A DNA stretch of 21,329 bases, from the NCBI GenBank assembly GCA_945869245.1, contig CAMBOY010000014.1, positions 1 to 21,329 of the forward strand, given 5' to 3'. This DNA is from Hydrogenophaga intermedia. GTDB taxonomy: Bacteria > Pseudomonadota > Gammaproteobacteria > Burkholderiales > Burkholderiaceae_C. Each line of letters starts with the position of its first letter. Position 1 is the first letter of the stretch. Position numbers and translations under genes: made by a program. This document shows positions 1-7,523 of the stretch, in pieces. The notes beneath the pieces are model-generated. The model ran no database searches. It was not told the origin of the DNA and saw only the letters and a program-made list of their open reading frames with translations.

Positions 1-325
1 ACGCCATCGGGTACAAAAAAATGGAACGGAACGCGCTTTCGGCGCGGATTTTCTGGTCCACCAACATGGCCAGCACCATACCAAGGAGCAAGCAGATGCC
101 GATGTAGAGCGCAGCGAACACCCCCAGGTTGCGCGCCGAGAGCCCGAAGGTGGAGAGGCCCAACAGACGCTCATAGTTGCGGCCACCCACCAACTCGTTC
201 ACCGGCAGCAGGGTGGACGCGGTGAACGACAGGTAGACGGTGAAGGCGATGAAGCCGTACACACAGGCCCCCACCAGCACAACGCTGGGTGTGAGGACCA
301 AAGCAGGGAGCCAACGGAGTTTCAT
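1..325 (-). CDS. gtsB: Sugar ABC transporter permease, first part (partial)
   Basis: Inner-membrane permease of a binding-protein-dependent sugar importer (MalF/UgpA-like). The gene runs off the left edge, so only the first 108 codons are visible. The translation starts MKLRWLPALVLTPSVVL, has a first membrane helix at about residues 5-32, then a periplasmic loop with YLSFTAST and a GGRNYERL stretch. A second helix lies at about 69-90, followed by DQKIRAESAFR and LYPMA. This pattern matches the GtsB glucose/mannose permeases of Pseudomonas as I recall them, and the neighbouring binding protein matches GtsA. The ATG at 323-325 has no Shine-Dalgarno sequence and sits just 4 bases beyond the T-run of a terminator hairpin. 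The gene is probably co-transcribed with gtsA by partial read-through. Substrate assignment (glucose/mannose) is inferred from the family. Confidence 0.85.
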   Translation of the reverse strand, partial: MKLRWLPALVLTPSVVLVGACVYGFIAFTVYLSFTASTLLPVNELVGGRNYERLLGLSTFGLSARNLGVFAALYIGICLLLGMVLAMLVDQKIRAESAFRSIFLYPMA

Positions 326-329
326 GGAT

Positions 330-360
330 AAAAAAAGGGAGAGGCGGTGAGCCCCTCCCT
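330..360 (-). terminator. Intrinsic terminator between gtsA and gtsB
   Basis: Read on the minus strand, a 9-bp stem (351-359 pairing with 337-345, one G-U wobble) encloses a 5-base loop and is followed by seven T (330-336). One further A-T pair (336/360) can extend it. It lies 17 bases after the gtsA stop and 4 bases before the gtsB start, so it should end most transcripts after the binding-protein gene and let a fraction read into the permease. Confidence 0.8.
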
Positions 361-377
361 CATGCAATGGACAGCGT

Positions 378-1676
378 TTATTCCGCCGCGGCCTTGACCA
401 TGGCCTTCACCGCATCGGCCGACTTCATCTTGCCGTTGAAGTGCTGGGTGATCACGTCGTAGAAGGCGTTTTTGGTGGACGCTGGCACCGCATGGCCGTG
501 GGCCATGGAGCCCACCAGCGTGCCGGCGGTGTTGGCCTCGGCCAAGTCCTTCATGCCTTTTTTGCCGCAGTCGTCGAACGCGGTATCGGGTACGTCGGTG
601 CGGGCAGGGACCGAGCCTTTGACCACATTGAACGCGCTCTGGAAGGTCGGGTTCATGATGGCGCTGGCCAGCAGGGTCTGCGCCTCTTTGGCGTCGTCGC
701 CCACTTTGAACATGGCAAATTGGTCGGAGTTGAACGACACCATGCCCTGGGTGCCCGGCACACGGAAACACAGGAAATCCTGGCCCGGCACTTTCTTGGC
801 ATTCAGGAACTCGCCCTTGGCCCAGTCGCCCATGATTTGAAAGCCGGCCTTGCCCTCGATCACCATGGCCGACGCCAGGTTCCAGTCGCGGTTGGAGAAG
901 TCCTTGTCGACGTACTTTTTGAGCTGCGCCATGCGGTCAAAAGCCTGCTTCATGGTGTCCGATCCCAAGGCAGCGGGGTCTTTGTCGACCAAGGCCTTTT
1001 TGTAGAAGTCCACGCCGCCGGTGGCCAGCACCACGCCGTCGAACAGCGTGGCTTCTTGCCACGGCTGCCCACCGTGGGCCAGGCCAATAGCGCCCGACTT
1101 TTGCACCTTGTCCAGAGCTTTGATGAAATCGTCCCAGTTGGTGGGCAGCTCGGTCACGCCGGCTTTGTCCAGCACGGCCTTGTTGGCCCAGACCCAGTTG
1201 GTGGAGTGCACGTTCACCGGCGCGGCGATCCACTTGCCGTCGTGCTTGGAGAAGGCCTGCAGCGCAGCCGGCACCGTGTTGTCCCAGCCTTCTTTGGCGG
1301 CGAGCTCGTTCAGGTCGCCCAGCGCACCCTGCTTGGCCCAGTCGAGGATGTCGAATCCCAGCATTTGAACCGCGGTGGGCGGGTTGTTGGCCGTGACGCG
1401 AGCGCGCAGCGCGGTCATGGCGGCTTCACCACCACCGCCGGCCACCGGCATGTCGTTCCAGCTCACACCCTGCTTTTCCAGGTCTTGCTTGAGCACGCCC
1501 AGCGCGGCGGCTTCACCGCCCGAGGTCCACCAGTGCAGCACCTCCACCGCTTTGGGCGCCGGGGCGGGCGCAGCGGCCGGTGCAGGGGCGGCGGGGGCCG
1601 GGGCCTCCTCTTTTTTGCCGCAAGCGGCCAGCACGATGGCGGACAAAACAAAAACAGGCAACAGAGTGTGTTTCAA
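378..1676 (-). CDS. gtsA: Glucose/mannose-type ABC transporter substrate-binding lipoprotein
   Basis: Binding protein (SBP_bac_1 family, 432 aa) that captures sugar in the periplasm for the GtsB-type permease encoded next. It begins with a lipoprotein signal; the lipobox L16-A-A-C19 is followed by a Pro/Ala-rich tether (about 20-42). The mature domain opens with VEVLHWWTSGGEAAAL and has an AGGGGEAAM stretch, NPPTAVQ, APVNVHSTNWVW and IMGDWAKGEF, all features of the GtsA group. The start codon is TTG; no ATG or GTG lies just upstream, and an AGGAG (1683-1687) sits 6 bases before it, which fixes the start. It is the first gene of the operon, under a LacI-type operator, and is followed by a terminator, consistent with the binding protein being made in excess over the permease. 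The exact sugar is inferred, not shown. Confidence 0.88.
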   Translation of the reverse strand: MKHTLLPVFVLSAIVLAACGKKEEAPAPAAPAPAAAPAPAPKAVEVLHWWTSGGEAAALGVLKQDLEKQGVSWNDMPVAGGGGEAAMTALRARVTANNPPTAVQMLGFDILDWAKQGALGDLNELAAKEGWDNTVPAALQAFSKHDGKWIAAPVNVHSTNWVWANKAVLDKAGVTELPTNWDDFIKALDKVQKSGAIGLAHGGQPWQEATLFDGVVLATGGVDFYKKALVDKDPAALGSDTMKQAFDRMAQLKKYVDKDFSNRDWNLASAMVIEGKAGFQIMGDWAKGEFLNAKKVPGQDFLCFRVPGTQGMVSFNSDQFAMFKVGDDAKEAQTLLASAIMNPTFQSAFNVVKGSVPARTDVPDTAFDDCGKKGMKDLAEANTAGTLVGSMAHGHAVPASTKNAFYDVITQHFNGKMKSADAVKAMVKAAAE

Positions 1677-1682
1677 GGGCGT

Positions 1683-1687
1683 CTCCT
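1683..1687 (-). promoter_or_regulatory. Ribosome binding site that fixes the TTG start of gtsA
   Basis: AGGAG on the minus strand, 6 bases from the TTG at 1674-1676. This ideal spacing, and the absence of any ATG or GTG in frame nearby, is why the TTG was accepted as start. Confidence 0.8.
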
Positions 1688-1724
1688 GAGGAAATAAGCG
1701 TTCATTTCGAACACGATGGAAAAA

Positions 1725-1738
1725 TGATAACGTTTACA
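1725..1738. promoter_or_regulatory. LacI/GalR-type operator upstream of gtsA
   Basis: TGATAACGTTTACA is a 14-base near-palindrome centred on CG, with 5 of 7 pairs symmetric, the typical layout of LacI/GalR-family operators. It overlaps a -10-like TATCAT read on the minus strand, so a bound repressor would block the gtsA promoter. The regulator gene is not in this window. The same 144-base gap (1677-1820) also holds a short direct repeat, CGATCAG, at 1806-1812 and 1818-1824, of unknown meaning. Confidence 0.5.
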
Positions 1739-1820
1739 TCGGTGCCGCAACAGTCCGGACAAACCCTAGCGTACGGGCGCGGCCAAAGCCATGCTGTCGC
1801 CGGGGCGATCAGTGAATCGA

Positions 1821-2681
1821 TCAGTTGAGTTCGCGGCGCAGCTCGTCGAGCCGCTGGGCGATGGCGTCGCGGTCCAGCGCATCGTCGGTGTCGCTGACGT
1901 AGCGCTCTAGATCGGCCACCGCCTGGCGCAGATTGCCGATTTCGGCGTGGGTCAGGCCCCGGTCGCGGCGCTCGGGCAGGTGGTCGGGCAACAGGGTCAC
2001 CAAGCGGTCCTGCACCGACAGCAGCCGCGCCCAATCTTCCTGCGAGCGGTAGATTTCCTTGAGGTTGCGCAGCAGCCGGGCCACGATCTCGCGCGCAGGT
2101 GCCGCTTGCAGGTACAGACCCACCGGCACATCGAACTCGTCGACCAGCCCTTGGCTGCGCTTGTACGGCTCGAGCCGCTCAGACAACTCGTCGCGGCTGA
2201 GCGACTGACCAGTGAAGGGGTCGACGATCACCTGACCCTCCGGCAGGTTGACCTTGACCATGAAGTGGCCAGGAAAATTGACGCCCCTCGCCTTGAGCCG
2301 CAAACCGTGGGCCATTTCCAGCCAAATCAACGCCAGCGTGATCGGGATGCCGCGCCGGGTGCGCAGCACCGCGTTGAGGTGGCTGTTGTCCGGGTCGTAG
2401 TAATTGTTGATGTTGCCGCCAAAGCCCAGGTCGCGAAAAAAGAACTGGTTCAGGGCACGCAGGCGTTGCACCGGCGGCGCGTCGGCCGGCAGGCGGCGGC
2501 GCACCCGCTCGGTCATCTGGTCCACATCGCCCAGAACCTGCTGCACATCAAGCTCGGGGTATTCGTCTTGCGCCACACTGACCGCTGCCTCAAACAAGGG
2601 AAAAGCCTCGTCGTCTTGCACCAGCGCGGCGAAGTAGTCCAAGGGTGTCGGAGCGGAAAAGGGCAAGGAGGCGCTTGGCAT
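1821..2681 (-). CDS. SirB1-family protein (transglutaminase-like plus TPR-like region)
   Basis: A 286-aa cytoplasmic protein of the SirB1 family. The N-terminal half has the family's transglutaminase-like core: FFFRDLGFGGNINNYYDP, then SHLNAVLRTRRGIPITL, then GVNFPGHFMVKV and VDPFTGQ. The C-terminal part (about 200-286) is helical and resembles a tetratricopeptide repeat pair (NLKEIYRSQEDWARLLSV, then DRGLTHAEIGNLRQAVADLERY). The biochemical role of the family is not established; the name comes from an old Salmonella invasion-gene study. It starts 4 bases after the murJ stop and is very likely translated from the same mRNA. I see no terminator directly after it; the next gene (gtsA) runs in the same direction after 144 bases. 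Confidence 0.85.
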   Translation of the reverse strand: MPSASLPFSAPTPLDYFAALVQDDEAFPLFEAAVSVAQDEYPELDVQQVLGDVDQMTERVRRRLPADAPPVQRLRALNQFFFRDLGFGGNINNYYDPDNSHLNAVLRTRRGIPITLALIWLEMAHGLRLKARGVNFPGHFMVKVNLPEGQVIVDPFTGQSLSRDELSERLEPYKRSQGLVDEFDVPVGLYLQAAPAREIVARLLRNLKEIYRSQEDWARLLSVQDRLVTLLPDHLPERRDRGLTHAEIGNLRQAVADLERYVSDTDDALDRDAIAQRLDELRRELN

Positions 2682-2685
2682 GGCG

Positions 2686-4281
2686 TCACTTTCTCACAAA
2701 CTGGCGCAGCTTCAGCCCGCAGGCGAGCAAAACCCCGAAATACACCGCCGCCGAACCCGCAATGCCCAGCAGCACCCAGCCGGCGCGCTGCCAGCGCGAC
2801 AAATCGGGCGCCGTCCACGGCACATGGTTCTGCAGCCACCACAGCCACACGGCCAGCAAAGCGCTGGCCAGCAGCACCTGCACAATCAGGCGCCACCAGC
2901 CCGCTTGTGGCTGGTAGGCGCCGCGCCGGCGCAGCCCCACCAACAGCCAGCCGGCGTTGAGCCAAGCGCCCAAGCTGATCGACAGCGCCAGCCCCGCGTG
3001 CGCGAAATGCGGCACCAACACGGTGTTGAGCAGCTGGGTCACGATCAGCACCACCACCGCGATCTTGACCGGTGTGCGGATGTCTTGGCGTGCATAAAAA
3101 GCCGGGGCCAGTATCTTGATGGCGATCAGGCCGATGAGCCCCACGCCGTAGCCCATCAAAGCCAGCGTGGTCTGCTGCACATCGGTGGCGCTGAAGCGTC
3201 CGTAGTGGTAGAGCACCGCCACCAGCGGTTCGGCAAACAGCAGCAAGCCCAGCGCGCTGGGCAGCGCCAGCAGCAGCACCCAGCGCAGGCCCCAGTCGAT
3301 CAGGCCGCTGTAGCGCGCGGCGTCGTCGGCCGCTTTGGCCGCCGCCAGCTGCGGCAGCAGCACCACGCCCAAGGCGACACCGAGCATGGCGGTCGGAAAC
3401 TCCATCAGGCGGTCGGCGTAGGTCAGCCAGCTCACACTGCCGGTGGCCAGGTGCGACGCGATTTGGGTGTTGATCAACAGCGAGATCTGCGCCACGCTCA
3501 CACCCAGCAAGGCCGGCAACATCAGGGTGGCGATGCGTCGGGTGCCCGGGTGTTGCCAGGCCGCGCGCACCGCGCCCCAGCGCCAGCCAATGCGCGGCAG
3601 CATGCCGATGCGCAGCAGCGCCGGGATTTGCACCCCCAGCTGCAACAGGCCACCCAGCAACACGCCGCCAGCCATGGCGTAAATCGGCGGCAGGCCCCAG
3701 CGCTCGAACTGCGGCGCGCCCAGCCAGGCCGCGCCAATCATCGCCACATTGAGCAGCACCGGTGTGGCCGCTGGCACCGCAAAACGCTTCCAGGTGTTGA
3801 GCACTCCGGCTGAAAGCGCCACCAGCGACATAAAGCCGATGTAGGGAAACATCCAGCGGGTGAGCACCACGGCGGCGTCAAAGCCCTGCGGGTTTTGTTG
3901 CAAGCCACTGGCCATGGCCCACACCAACAACGGCGCGGCCAGCACACCCAGCACACAAGTGATCAGCAGCGCCCACACCAGCACCGTGGCCACTTGTGCC
4001 ACCAGCGCCCGGGTAGCGTCGTCGCCGTCGGTCTCGCGAGTGGCGGCGAGCACCGGCACAAAGGCCTGGCTGAACGCCCCTTCGGCAAACAAGCGGCGCA
4101 ACAGGTTGGGAATGCGAAACGCGACGTTGAACGCGTCGGTCAGCGCGCTGGCGCCGAAGGTGGACGCCATGAGCAACTCACGCACCAAGCCCGTGATGCG
4201 CGAAGCCAGGGTGAACAGCGAAACAGTGGAGGCGGATTTGAAGAGCGACACGGCAGGAAGTGTGCCACGGCGGCTCAGCAC
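2686..4281 (-). CDS. murJ: Lipid II flippase MurJ
   Basis: Integral membrane flippase that moves lipid-linked peptidoglycan precursor (lipid II) across the inner membrane; essential in most bacteria. The 531-aa translation has the MurJ signature near the N-terminus: SLFKSASTVSLFTLASRITG, then LVRELLMASTFGASALTDAF, then NLLRRLFAEGAFSQAFVPVLA. A long series of hydrophobic segments follows, consistent with 14 helices of the MOP exporter superfamily. The start is GTG at 4281, overlapping the TGA of the Rieske gene (4275-4277). A second GTG at 4251 (VSLFKS) aligns better with the usual MurJ N-terminus and may be the true start. It is placed between the Rieske oxygenase and SirB1 genes and appears translationally coupled to both. 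No promoter of its own is obvious, which is odd for an essential gene. Confidence 0.95.
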   Translation of the reverse strand: MLSRRGTLPAVSLFKSASTVSLFTLASRITGLVRELLMASTFGASALTDAFNVAFRIPNLLRRLFAEGAFSQAFVPVLAATRETDGDDATRALVAQVATVLVWALLITCVLGVLAAPLLVWAMASGLQQNPQGFDAAVVLTRWMFPYIGFMSLVALSAGVLNTWKRFAVPAATPVLLNVAMIGAAWLGAPQFERWGLPPIYAMAGGVLLGGLLQLGVQIPALLRIGMLPRIGWRWGAVRAAWQHPGTRRIATLMLPALLGVSVAQISLLINTQIASHLATGSVSWLTYADRLMEFPTAMLGVALGVVLLPQLAAAKAADDAARYSGLIDWGLRWVLLLALPSALGLLLFAEPLVAVLYHYGRFSATDVQQTTLALMGYGVGLIGLIAIKILAPAFYARQDIRTPVKIAVVVLIVTQLLNTVLVPHFAHAGLALSISLGAWLNAGWLLVGLRRRGAYQPQAGWWRLIVQVLLASALLAVWLWWLQNHVPWTAPDLSRWQRAGWVLLGIAGSAAVYFGVLLACGLKLRQFVRK

Positions 4282-5330
4282 ACCCCGAGCGTGATGCCCA
4301 GACTCTTGAGATAGCGGCGGTAGGCGCTGGACGTGCGGTCGGCCGGGCCATGCACCTCGGCAATAGGCTCCAAACGGCCAATGGGCAAGCGCTTGGGGCT
4401 TTGCGACTCCACGATGGGCAGGTCTTGCCAGAACACCGCGCGCTGGAAGTTGCGCACCTCCTCTTCGCTCGATGGGTCACCCAAGGACGCAAAGCAGAAC
4501 CACGCGGTGCAGGCTTCGTCCCCATCGGGCCGCACAAAGACCGCGATCACATTGATCATGGGGTCACCTTCTGTGGCGTTCTTGCGCAACACCGCACCAT
4601 AGGGATGAACCACGTCGTAGCGGTAATGGACCCACACCCCTTCGTTGGACCCAGCATAACCCCGTGGCTGCCAAGCGCTGCAATCGCTCACCACCAGGCC
4701 ATCTTTGCCTTCCTGCACCTGACCGGGCTGCACTTGGGCGTGGGCCGCATCGCCGAGCCAGCCGTCGTGCACAAACCCGAAGTGGGTGAGGTCGAGAAAA
4801 TTGTCGATCACCCGCGCAGCGCTGGCGCGTACGGTGTAGGGCCCGCACACCACTTGGCGGAACAGGCGATCTTCCCAGGCGGGAAACATGGGTGGCTCGT
4901 GCAAATAGGCCGGCATGTCGGTGGTCGTTGGGCGCGCCAGCCGCACCCAGATCAGGCCGTTGCGTTCACGCGCGTCAAACACCGTGGCGGTGTGCGAAGC
5001 GGGCGGCTCAAACGCGGGGGCCGACGGCACATGCACACAGCGCCCGCAAGCCTGCGACACCACCGTGCCCACCGCTTGGCCAGCGAACTGCCATCCGTGG
5101 TAGGGGCACTGCAGCACCGCCCCGCTGTCGAGCACAAGCACCTTGCCCAGCGACAGCTTGGCTCCACGGTGCGGGCAATGGTCGGCCCAGGCGTGCACCC
5201 GCGTGTCCTGTCCCGAGCGCCGCGCTTCGCGCCACAACACCACGTCTTGCCCGAGCAAGGACACACCTACCGGCGTTTGACCCAGCTCGGACGCGGCCAA
5301 CACCGGATGCCACAAGAAGCGCTCGACCAT
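4275..5330 (-). CDS. Rieske non-heme iron oxygenase, alpha subunit (VanA/NdmA-like)
   Basis: A 351-aa terminal oxygenase that would use O2 and electrons from a separate reductase to demethylate or hydroxylate an aromatic or heterocyclic substrate. The Rieske [2Fe-2S] ligands are C52-P-H54 and C75-P-Y-H78, within HCPHRGAKLSLG and CPYHGWQ. The mononuclear iron site is N177-x2-D180-x2-H183-x4-H188, with D303 in WQDLPIVESQ as likely third ligand. The length, AKLSLG, GLIWVRL and IVESQxPK recall vanillate O-demethylase and the caffeine N-demethylases NdmA/NdmB. ATG at 5330 is chosen because AAAGGG lies just upstream; a GTG at 5348 is also in frame. No reductase gene is in the window. The upstream neighbour is a purine-type importer, so a methylated purine substrate is conceivable, but this is inference only. 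Confidence 0.85.
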   Translation of the reverse strand: MVERFLWHPVLAASELGQTPVGVSLLGQDVVLWREARRSGQDTRVHAWADHCPHRGAKLSLGKVLVLDSGAVLQCPYHGWQFAGQAVGTVVSQACGRCVHVPSAPAFEPPASHTATVFDARERNGLIWVRLARPTTTDMPAYLHEPPMFPAWEDRLFRQVVCGPYTVRASAARVIDNFLDLTHFGFVHDGWLGDAAHAQVQPGQVQEGKDGLVVSDCSAWQPRGYAGSNEGVWVHYRYDVVHPYGAVLRKNATEGDPMINVIAVFVRPDGDEACTAWFCFASLGDPSSEEEVRNFQRAVFWQDLPIVESQSPKRLPIGRLEPIAEVHGPADRTSSAYRRYLKSLGITLGVC

Positions 5331-5348
5331 ACCTGCCCTTTCGCCCAC

Positions 5349-5372
5349 AAAAAAAGCCGCCCGAAGGCGGCT
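5349..5372 (-). terminator. Strong intrinsic terminator after the purine importer operon
   Basis: On the minus strand, AGCCGCC-TTCG-GGCGGCT forms a perfect 7-bp stem with the extra-stable cUUCGg tetraloop, followed by seven T (5349-5355). It lies 52 bases after the stop of the BMP-family gene. The T-run ends only 18 bases before the ATG of the Rieske gene. Confidence 0.92.
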
Positions 5373-5424
5373 GTGATTGTCGCATCACCGCCAGTCTGTG
5401 GGCTGGCAGCAATGTCCCATCGCG

Positions 5425-6558
5425 TCAGTTGGGCACGCGGCCCTGAACACCCTTGACATAGAACTTCACGCCGTCCTTCCAGGCGCGATCGGCCTTCACA
5501 CCGGCGGCCAGCACTTCCTGGCCCTCGTTGTTGACGATGGGCCCAGTGAAGGGCTCAAATTCGCCCGACTTCAGGCCGACTTTGATTTCTTCGACCTTGG
5601 CCTTGGCTTCGGCGGGCACCACGTCGGCGATCTTGATGAGGTCGTTGAGGCCTTCCTTCACACCCCAGACGGTGCGCTGGCTGGTCCAGGTTCCGTTGCG
5701 CAGCGCTTCGATCGACTGGATGTAATAGGGAGACCAATCCACGATGGCCGAGGCCAAGTGAGCGCCGGGAGCGAAGGCGCTCATGTCGCTGTCCCAGCCA
5801 AACGCGTACTTGCCATTGCGCTCGGCGGTTTGCAACACAGCGGTGGAGTCGGTGTTTTGCAAGAGCACATCAGCGCCTTGGTTGATCAGGCTTTGGGCGG
5901 CTTCGCTTTCTTTTGGCGGATCGAACCAAGTGCTCACCCACACCACATTGACGCTGACATCGGGCCGCACGGTTTGCGCGCCCAAGGTGAAAGCGTTGAT
6001 GTTGCGCAGCACCTCGGGAATGGGGAAAGAACCGACAAAACCGAGTTTGCCAGTCTTTGTCATATGGCCTGCGATCACGCCCGCCATGTAGGTGTCTTGG
6101 TAAAAGCTGGCGTCATAAACGCGCATGTTGGGCGACATCTTGTAGCCAGTGGCGTGCTCGAACTTCACATTGGGAAACTCTTCTGCCAGTTTGACCATGG
6201 TTTCCATGTAGCCAAACGAGGTACCAAAAATGATCTCGTTGCCTTGCTGGGCGAGATCGCGAAACACGCGCTCAGCGTCAGCGCCATAAGGCACCGATTC
6301 AATGGCCGTGGTTTTCACCTTGTCGCCAAAATGGGCTTCCACCGCTTTGCGGCCCAGGTCATGGGCGAACGACCAGCCGGCGTCGCCCACTGGCCCGATG
6401 TACACCCAGGCGGCCTTGGTGGGTGCAGCTGCCGCTGCAGGCGCTGCCGCAGCGGGTGCCGCCGCTTCTTCCTTCTTGCCGCAGCCCATGAGCACGGCGC
6501 CGGCCACAGCCGACCGAGCCACCGCCTTCAGCAGGGAACGTTTGTTCAAATCCGTCAT
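5425..6558 (-). CDS. BMP-family (PnrA-like) substrate-binding lipoprotein
   Basis: Periplasmic binding protein (377 aa) of the BMP/PnrA family, known for purine nucleosides in Treponema PnrA and related systems. The lipoprotein signal ends at lipobox L23-M-G-C26, followed by an Ala/Pro-rich tether. The mature part has the family pattern: WVYIGPVGDAGWSFAHDLGR, IIFGTSFGYMETM, YMAGVIAGHMTKTGKLGFVG, GADVLLQNTDSTA, GWDSDMSAFAPGAHL and SAIVDWSPYY. An SD-like GAGG precedes the ATG by about 6 bases. It is the last gene of the lysR-ATPase-permease-permease-BMP operon, 41 bases behind the second permease, and is followed by a strong terminator. The family, and the xdhAB and deaminase genes nearby, point to purines; the exact ligand (nucleoside or base) is not shown by the sequence. 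Confidence 0.9.
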   Translation of the reverse strand: MTDLNKRSLLKAVARSAVAGAVLMGCGKKEEAAAPAAAAPAAAAAPTKAAWVYIGPVGDAGWSFAHDLGRKAVEAHFGDKVKTTAIESVPYGADAERVFRDLAQQGNEIIFGTSFGYMETMVKLAEEFPNVKFEHATGYKMSPNMRVYDASFYQDTYMAGVIAGHMTKTGKLGFVGSFPIPEVLRNINAFTLGAQTVRPDVSVNVVWVSTWFDPPKESEAAQSLINQGADVLLQNTDSTAVLQTAERNGKYAFGWDSDMSAFAPGAHLASAIVDWSPYYIQSIEALRNGTWTSQRTVWGVKEGLNDLIKIADVVPAEAKAKVEEIKVGLKSGEFEPFTGPIVNNEGQEVLAAGVKADRAWKDGVKFYVKGVQGRVPN

Positions 6559-6599
6559 AAAAACCTCGCAGGGTTGAGTTGAAAAATCGCATGGCCCCT

Positions 6600-7520
6600 T
6601 TAGGAGCCGGGGTGAAAAGGCTTGCCAATTGAAGCGGGCATATTAGTACGGATCCACACGGGGTTGCGGGAGATCAGCACCAGCACCACGATGGTCGCGA
6701 CGTACGGCGACATGCTCAAGAATTCGGTGCTGATCTGCACCCCCCGCCCTTGCAGGTAAAACTGCATCATCGTCACAGCACCGAACAGATAGGCCCCCAG
6801 CACCACACGGGCCGGGCGCCAGGTGGCAAACGTGGTGAGCGCCAACGCAATCCAGCCACGGCCAGCGGTCATACCCTCGATCCACAGCGGGGTGTAGACG
6901 GTCGACAGATAGGCCCCGGCCAGACCACACAGACTGCCCCCAGCCACCACCGCCAACCAGCGAATGCGACGCACCGGGTAGCCCAGCGCGTGGGCAGACT
7001 CGGGGCTTTCGCCCACGCTGCGCAACACCAGTCCAGCCCGGGTGCGATACAAAAACCAGATCAGGCCCAGCACCAAAGCCAGCCCGACCCAGACCATGCC
7101 ATCGAGGCGGGCCATGCCCGGCCCGATCACGGGCACATCGCTCCACCAAGAGGGGCTGGCGACCATTTTGTCCGACAGGTTCTCGCGGGTGTAGGACACG
7201 CCGGCAAACGCCGAAAAACCCACACCGAAGAGAGACAGCGCCAAGCCGGTGGCGTACTGGTTGGTGTTGAGCCAAATGACCAGCACCCCAAACAGCCCCG
7301 CCAGTACCGCCCCGGCGGCCATGCCAGCGAGCAGCCCCGCCAGCGCACTGCCGGTGTGCACCACCGTGGCAAAACCGGCCAAAGCGGCGCACAGCATCAT
7401 GCCTTCGGCGCCCAGATTGACCACACCCGCCTTCTCATTGATCAGCAAGCCCAGCGCCGCAATGGCCAGCACCGTGCCGGCGTTGAGCGAGGTGGCCACA
7501 TTGAGGAAAAACACGTCCAT
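6600..7520 (-). CDS. Purine-type ABC transporter permease 2 (NupQ/YufQ-like)
   Basis: Inner-membrane permease (306 aa, BPD_transp_2/LIV-type permease family) forming half of the channel of the BMP-dependent importer. The N-terminal region GLLINEKAGVVNLGAEGMML is typical of the second permease in BMP-linked systems, and eight or so hydrophobic segments follow (for example LAGLLAGMAAGAVLAGLFG and MVWVGLALVLGLIWFLY). NTNQYATGLALSLFGVG is another family stretch. It starts 3 bases after the stop of the first permease, so it is probably translationally coupled, and precedes the binding protein by 41 bases. Function as part of a nucleoside or purine importer follows from gene order and family. Confidence 0.9.
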   Translation of the reverse strand: MDVFFLNVATSLNAGTVLAIAALGLLINEKAGVVNLGAEGMMLCAALAGFATVVHTGSALAGLLAGMAAGAVLAGLFGVLVIWLNTNQYATGLALSLFGVGFSAFAGVSYTRENLSDKMVASPSWWSDVPVIGPGMARLDGMVWVGLALVLGLIWFLYRTRAGLVLRSVGESPESAHALGYPVRRIRWLAVVAGGSLCGLAGAYLSTVYTPLWIEGMTAGRGWIALALTTFATWRPARVVLGAYLFGAVTMMQFYLQGRGVQISTEFLSMSPYVATIVVLVLISRNPVWIRTNMPASIGKPFHPGS

Positions 7521-7523
7521 GGT

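Noticed and set aside
441..1697. Long open frame on the plus strand opposite gtsA
   Set aside because: The translation is rich in Gly, His, Arg and Val with no domain pattern; it is the antisense shadow of a GC-rich gene that is well supported on the minus strand.
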